DNA of 7,557 nt. Source: Holosporales bacterium. GTDB taxonomy: Bacteria; Pseudomonadota; Alphaproteobacteria; UBA3830; JAIRMZ01. The translations under genes and the position numbers were made by a program. How positions within the stretch are numbered: the first letter of the stretch is position 1; every line of letters begins with the position of its first letter. The stretch is from positions 1 to 7,557 of the forward strand of contig JAISRK010000001.1 of the NCBI GenBank assembly GCA_031273665.1. Direction: 5' to 3'. Below are positions 5,389 through 7,557 of this stretch, piece after piece. Below the pieces are notes generated by a model that ran no database searches, was not told the origin of the DNA, and was given only the letters and a program-made list of their open reading frames with translations.

Positions 5389-6885
5389 ATGGATATTAAT
5401 CTCGTTATTGTCGTCACTAGTCTTTTGGCGATGTTGGCCTTGGGCATATGGAGTGGCCGAGGCACGAAAACAATAAGAGAATTTGCTGTTGATAACGGCA
5501 ACGTTTCAGCGGCAGCTCTTTTCGCGACAATCGTGGCAACATATGTTGGTGGTGTACAAGGTCTTGCTGAAAAAACCTTCACCGTTGGCATTATTTTTCC
5601 TCTTCTTTGTGGAGTGGGGGGCTGCATCCAGCTGCTTACGGTGGGGATATTGATCGCACCGCGTATGGAACGATTTCTTGGCAGCGCTATAAGCCCAGGA
5701 GGCATGTCCTATATTTTTTGGGGACGGGCAGGCGAAATTATTACAGGCGTTGCGGGAGTACTGTGCTCGTTAGGGTCCGTCGCTGTGCAAGTCTGTGCGA
5801 TAGGGTTCTTATTCCAGGGGTGCTTAGGAATCTCATATTTTGGGGGGGTCACGCTAGGGTGTGGTGTTTTTATTCTGTACTCTGCCTTTGGAGGAATACG
5901 CGCGGTACTTGTCACGGACTCCATTCAATTTCTTGGAGTCGTCGTTGCTGTTCCGGTGCTCGCCTATCTGGCGGTTATGAACGCAGGAGGCCTGGATACT
6001 ATTTTAAATACTGTCCCAGAAAAGCATCTCAGTCTTGTCTCGTTGTGGGAGCAACCTTTGAAATACGTCCCTGTTCTTATCACTTGGATTTTATGGATGT
6101 TGAACCCTGCTTGGATACAACGTCTGCTCATGGGAAGAGGAGTGTCGCAGCTGAGAGTGGCCTTTTGTTTCAGTGCTGTCGTTTGTTTTTCCATTATTTT
6201 ATGCCCTATATGTATTGGGTTTAGCGCCCTAGCGACAAGCCCCAATATCGACCCTAACATCGCAGTGATGTACGTCATTCAAACTGCTGCGCCAGCGGGA
6301 TTGCAGGGACTGATCATTGCGGGCTTACTCGCTGTTATTATGTCAACGGTGGACTCCGATCTTAACATAACAAGTGTCATGATGATCTGTGATGTTGTGG
6401 TGCCATGTAAAAAGCGTGTTCTGACGGACGGTCAAATATTGCGATATGCCAGGTACGGTTCTTTTGGTTTAGGACTTGCGTCGATCGTTGTCGCTTTATA
6501 TTTTCGGAACATCATTGATGTTATTTTGTATTTTGATAGCTTTTGGATAGGAACGGTGGTGATTCCCCTTATCGCCAGTGTTTTTGGGTATAAAAGCACT
6601 CAACAAGCGTTCATATGGGCAGCGGGGATCGGTGTTCTGACGATTTTGCTCTGGACGGTTTTTAGATTAGAAGCGCGTTTTAATATTTACGGTCTTTTCC
6701 CGAGCATGGTAATCAATGCCACCGTGTTTTTCGGTCTTAACGAATATGGAAGACGCTGTGGAGTTTTCGAGCGTGAAGAAAAAGCACGACAAGCTAAGCG
6801 TGAGAAAATCCTGGCCGAAAGAGAGCAGATGCATCGTCTCGGGCATCACTATCTCCCCGAAGAGGATTTAGAGCCTTTGCATTAA
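5389..6885 (+). CDS. Sodium:solute symporter family protein, second copy, 498 aa
   Basis: This is a paralogue of the gene just upstream, alignable over its whole length. By hand count 31 of 50 residues are identical over residues 301-350. It is a multi-pass inner-membrane SSF transporter with AGLLAVIMSTVDS (Na2-site S319-T320), QRLLMG, SPGG and the same charged C-terminal helix (FEREEKARQAKREKILAERE, then HRLGHHYLPEEDLEPLH). The conserved second-helix GGGST of copy one is reduced here to VGGVQG (53-58), two residues shorter, with a compensating two-residue insertion before IAPRM (89-93). Substrate or ion use may therefore differ. ATG 5389 has several purine-rich ribosome-site candidates (GGAGG at 5371-5375 and 5382-5386, AGGGG at 5379-5383). 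The gene lies 55 bases after copy one and 84 bases before dnaJ. The substrate is unknown, and PutP- or PanF-like names would be over-interpretation. Confidence 0.9.
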   Translation: MDINLVIVVTSLLAMLALGIWSGRGTKTIREFAVDNGNVSAAALFATIVATYVGGVQGLAEKTFTVGIIFPLLCGVGGCIQLLTVGILIAPRMERFLGSAISPGGMSYIFWGRAGEIITGVAGVLCSLGSVAVQVCAIGFLFQGCLGISYFGGVTLGCGVFILYSAFGGIRAVLVTDSIQFLGVVVAVPVLAYLAVMNAGGLDTILNTVPEKHLSLVSLWEQPLKYVPVLITWILWMLNPAWIQRLLMGRGVSQLRVAFCFSAVVCFSIILCPICIGFSALATSPNIDPNIAVMYVIQTAAPAGLQGLIIAGLLAVIMSTVDSDLNITSVMMICDVVVPCKKRVLTDGQILRYARYGSFGLGLASIVVALYFRNIIDVILYFDSFWIGTVVIPLIASVFGYKSTQQAFIWAAGIGVLTILLWTVFRLEARFNIYGLFPSMVINATVFFGLNEYGRRCGVFEREEKARQAKREKILAEREQMHRLGHHYLPEEDLEPLH

Positions 6886-6905
6886 GAGCCACACCGATAT
6901 ATAGT
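6877..6905 (+). promoter_or_regulatory. Candidate dnaJ promoter
   Basis: TATAGT (6900-6905) matches the sigma-70 -10 consensus at five of six positions. It lies 17 bases after TTGCAT (6877-6882), a weaker -35 that keeps the TTG. The pair overlaps the last codons and stop of the second transporter and would give a dnaJ leader of about 58 bases. dnaJ also has a ribosome site GAGAG (6957-6961) eight bases before its ATG. Since dnaK has its own terminator, an independent dnaJ promoter makes sense, but this is a by-eye call. Confidence 0.4.
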
Positions 6906-6969
6906 AACCCCTCAAAAGATCGCATAGAAAAGGTGTCGTGAGGGCCCTTTCTGCTTGAGAGCATTTTAC

Positions 6970-7557
6970 ATGTCGAAGGATTATTATGCTGTTTTAGGCG
7001 TATCGCGCTCGGCCTCGCAAGACGAGTTGAAAAAGGCGTTTCGCAAGCTCGCTGTAAAATACCATCCGGATAAAAATCCGGGAAATAAAACGGCAGAGCA
7101 AAAATTCAAAGAAATTAACGAAGCTTACGATATCTTGAAAGACGACCAGAAACGTGCCGCGTATGATCGGTTCGGAGATGCCGCGTTCCAAGGTGGGGGC
7201 TTCGATCCCAGAGCACAAAGCGGTGGTTTTAATTTCAACATGGGAGGAGGGGCGTTCTCAGATATTTTTGAGGAAATTTTCTCCGGTAGTATGGGGCATG
7301 GCTCTGCACGTCAAGAGACGCGTGTGCGCGGGTCCGATTTGCGTCACGATGTGTCGTTGACACTGGAAGAAGCCTTTCATGGCAAAGAAGTGCGTCTAAA
7401 ACTGCGCTTGCCCATTGCTTGTACAGCGTGCAAAGGAACGGGAGCGGAGGGCGGAGCGCAGCCCGTCACATGTTCTGCCTGTCGTGGTACAGGGACGGTT
7501 CGCTTTTCCCAAGGGTTCTTCACCATGGAAAGGACATGCACGCAATGTGGTGGTGCT
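6970..7557 (+). CDS. dnaJ: Chaperone DnaJ (Hsp40), N-terminal 196 aa, runs off the window
   Basis: DnaJ is the co-chaperone that delivers substrates to DnaK and stimulates its ATPase. The J domain (residues 1-70) begins [15 protein letters not shown] and has the essential HPD tripeptide at 32-34 within [10 protein letters not shown] Gly/Phe-rich region follows (about 77-110, with [22 protein letters not shown]). The zinc-binding region begins with CTACKGTG (C151, C154) and CSACRGTG (C168, C171), and the third repeat starts at C190/C193 where the window ends. This is a full class-I DnaJ as far as visible, with no anomaly. The start at ATG 6970 is set by the canonical N-terminus and GAGAG eight bases upstream. 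It is 84 bases after the second SSF transporter gene. The C-terminal peptide-binding domains are outside the window. Confidence 0.97.
   Translation, partial: MSKDYYAVLGVSRSASQDELKKAFRKLAVKYHPDKNPGNKTAEQKFKEINEAYDILKDDQKRAAYDRFGDAAFQGGGFDPRAQSGGFNFNMGGGAFSDIFEEIFSGSMGHGSARQETRVRGSDLRHDVSLTLEEAFHGKEVRLKLRLPIACTACKGTGAEGGAQPVTCSACRGTGTVRFSQGFFTMERTCTQCGGA

Larger units (their letters stand above)
3840..6885 (+). repeat. Tandem duplication of an SSF transporter gene
   Basis: The two transporter genes are head-to-tail copies of one ancestral gene. Protein similarity runs from the first residue to the charged tail. DNA similarity is mostly eroded, but a 31-base block is nearly identical, with two differences: 3884-3914 and 5433-5463, coding for LALGIWSGRG. 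The duplication is therefore old overall. The block may be kept by selection on the first helix and the turn after it, or by later gene conversion. Confidence 0.85.

Noticed and set aside
5607..6224. 205-codon open frame inside the second transporter gene
   Set aside because: It lies in another frame of a clear transporter gene, is rich in Cys, Arg and Trp as out-of-frame reading gives, and has no ribosome site.
6891..6944. H-type pseudoknot (ACACC with GGTGT, CCCTCA with TGAGGG, interleaved)
   Set aside because: The stems are short with long loops, and the first strand lies upstream of the likely dnaJ transcription start. Chance is the simplest explanation.
1..7557. CRISPR array, insertion sequence, prophage, tRNA or defence system
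   Set aside because: No regularly spaced repeats, transposase or integrase motifs, tRNA cloverleaf or defence domains were recognised. All long frames are explained by flagellar, rnhA, chaperone and transporter genes.

Overview
The window looks like a piece of an alphaproteobacterial chromosome. Three things suggest this: the order flgI, then a stand-alone rod-binding (FlgJ N-domain/CheL-type) protein, then a short FlgN-like helical protein; the typical proteobacterial DnaK; and the Shine-Dalgarno and codon style. Base composition by eye is a little under half G+C, low for free-living alphaproteobacteria. That would fit a host-associated or reduced-genome lineage, but this is inference and the genus cannot be fixed from the sequence.

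Layout. Positions 1-971 (+) are the end of a flagellar basal-body operon: the last 33 residues of FlgI (P-ring), the rod-binding protein, and a FlgN-like protein whose start lies inside the previous gene. RNase HI (rnhA) faces it on the minus strand at 991-1449, with only 19 bases between the two stop codons. A short divergent region (1450-1608), holding a long inverted repeat, separates rnhA from dnaK (1609-3513, +). dnaK ends at a clear intrinsic terminator (about 3537-3569), followed by about 270 bases with no convincing gene. Then come two tandem paralogous sodium:solute symporter (SSF) genes, 3840-5333 and 5389-6885. dnaJ starts at 6970 and runs off the window at codon 196.

The main novelty is architectural. 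The DnaK-DnaJ chaperone pair, normally adjacent, is split by a duplicated membrane transporter of unknown substrate. dnaK has its own terminator, and a plausible separate promoter for dnaJ overlaps the end of the second transporter gene. The first transporter has no ATG, GTG or TTG where its paralogue starts. The aligned codon is ATA, with a Shine-Dalgarno-like sequence at proper distance, so it is either a non-canonical start, a damaged start, or a sequence error. No CRISPR array, insertion sequence, tRNA, rRNA or known defence system was seen.
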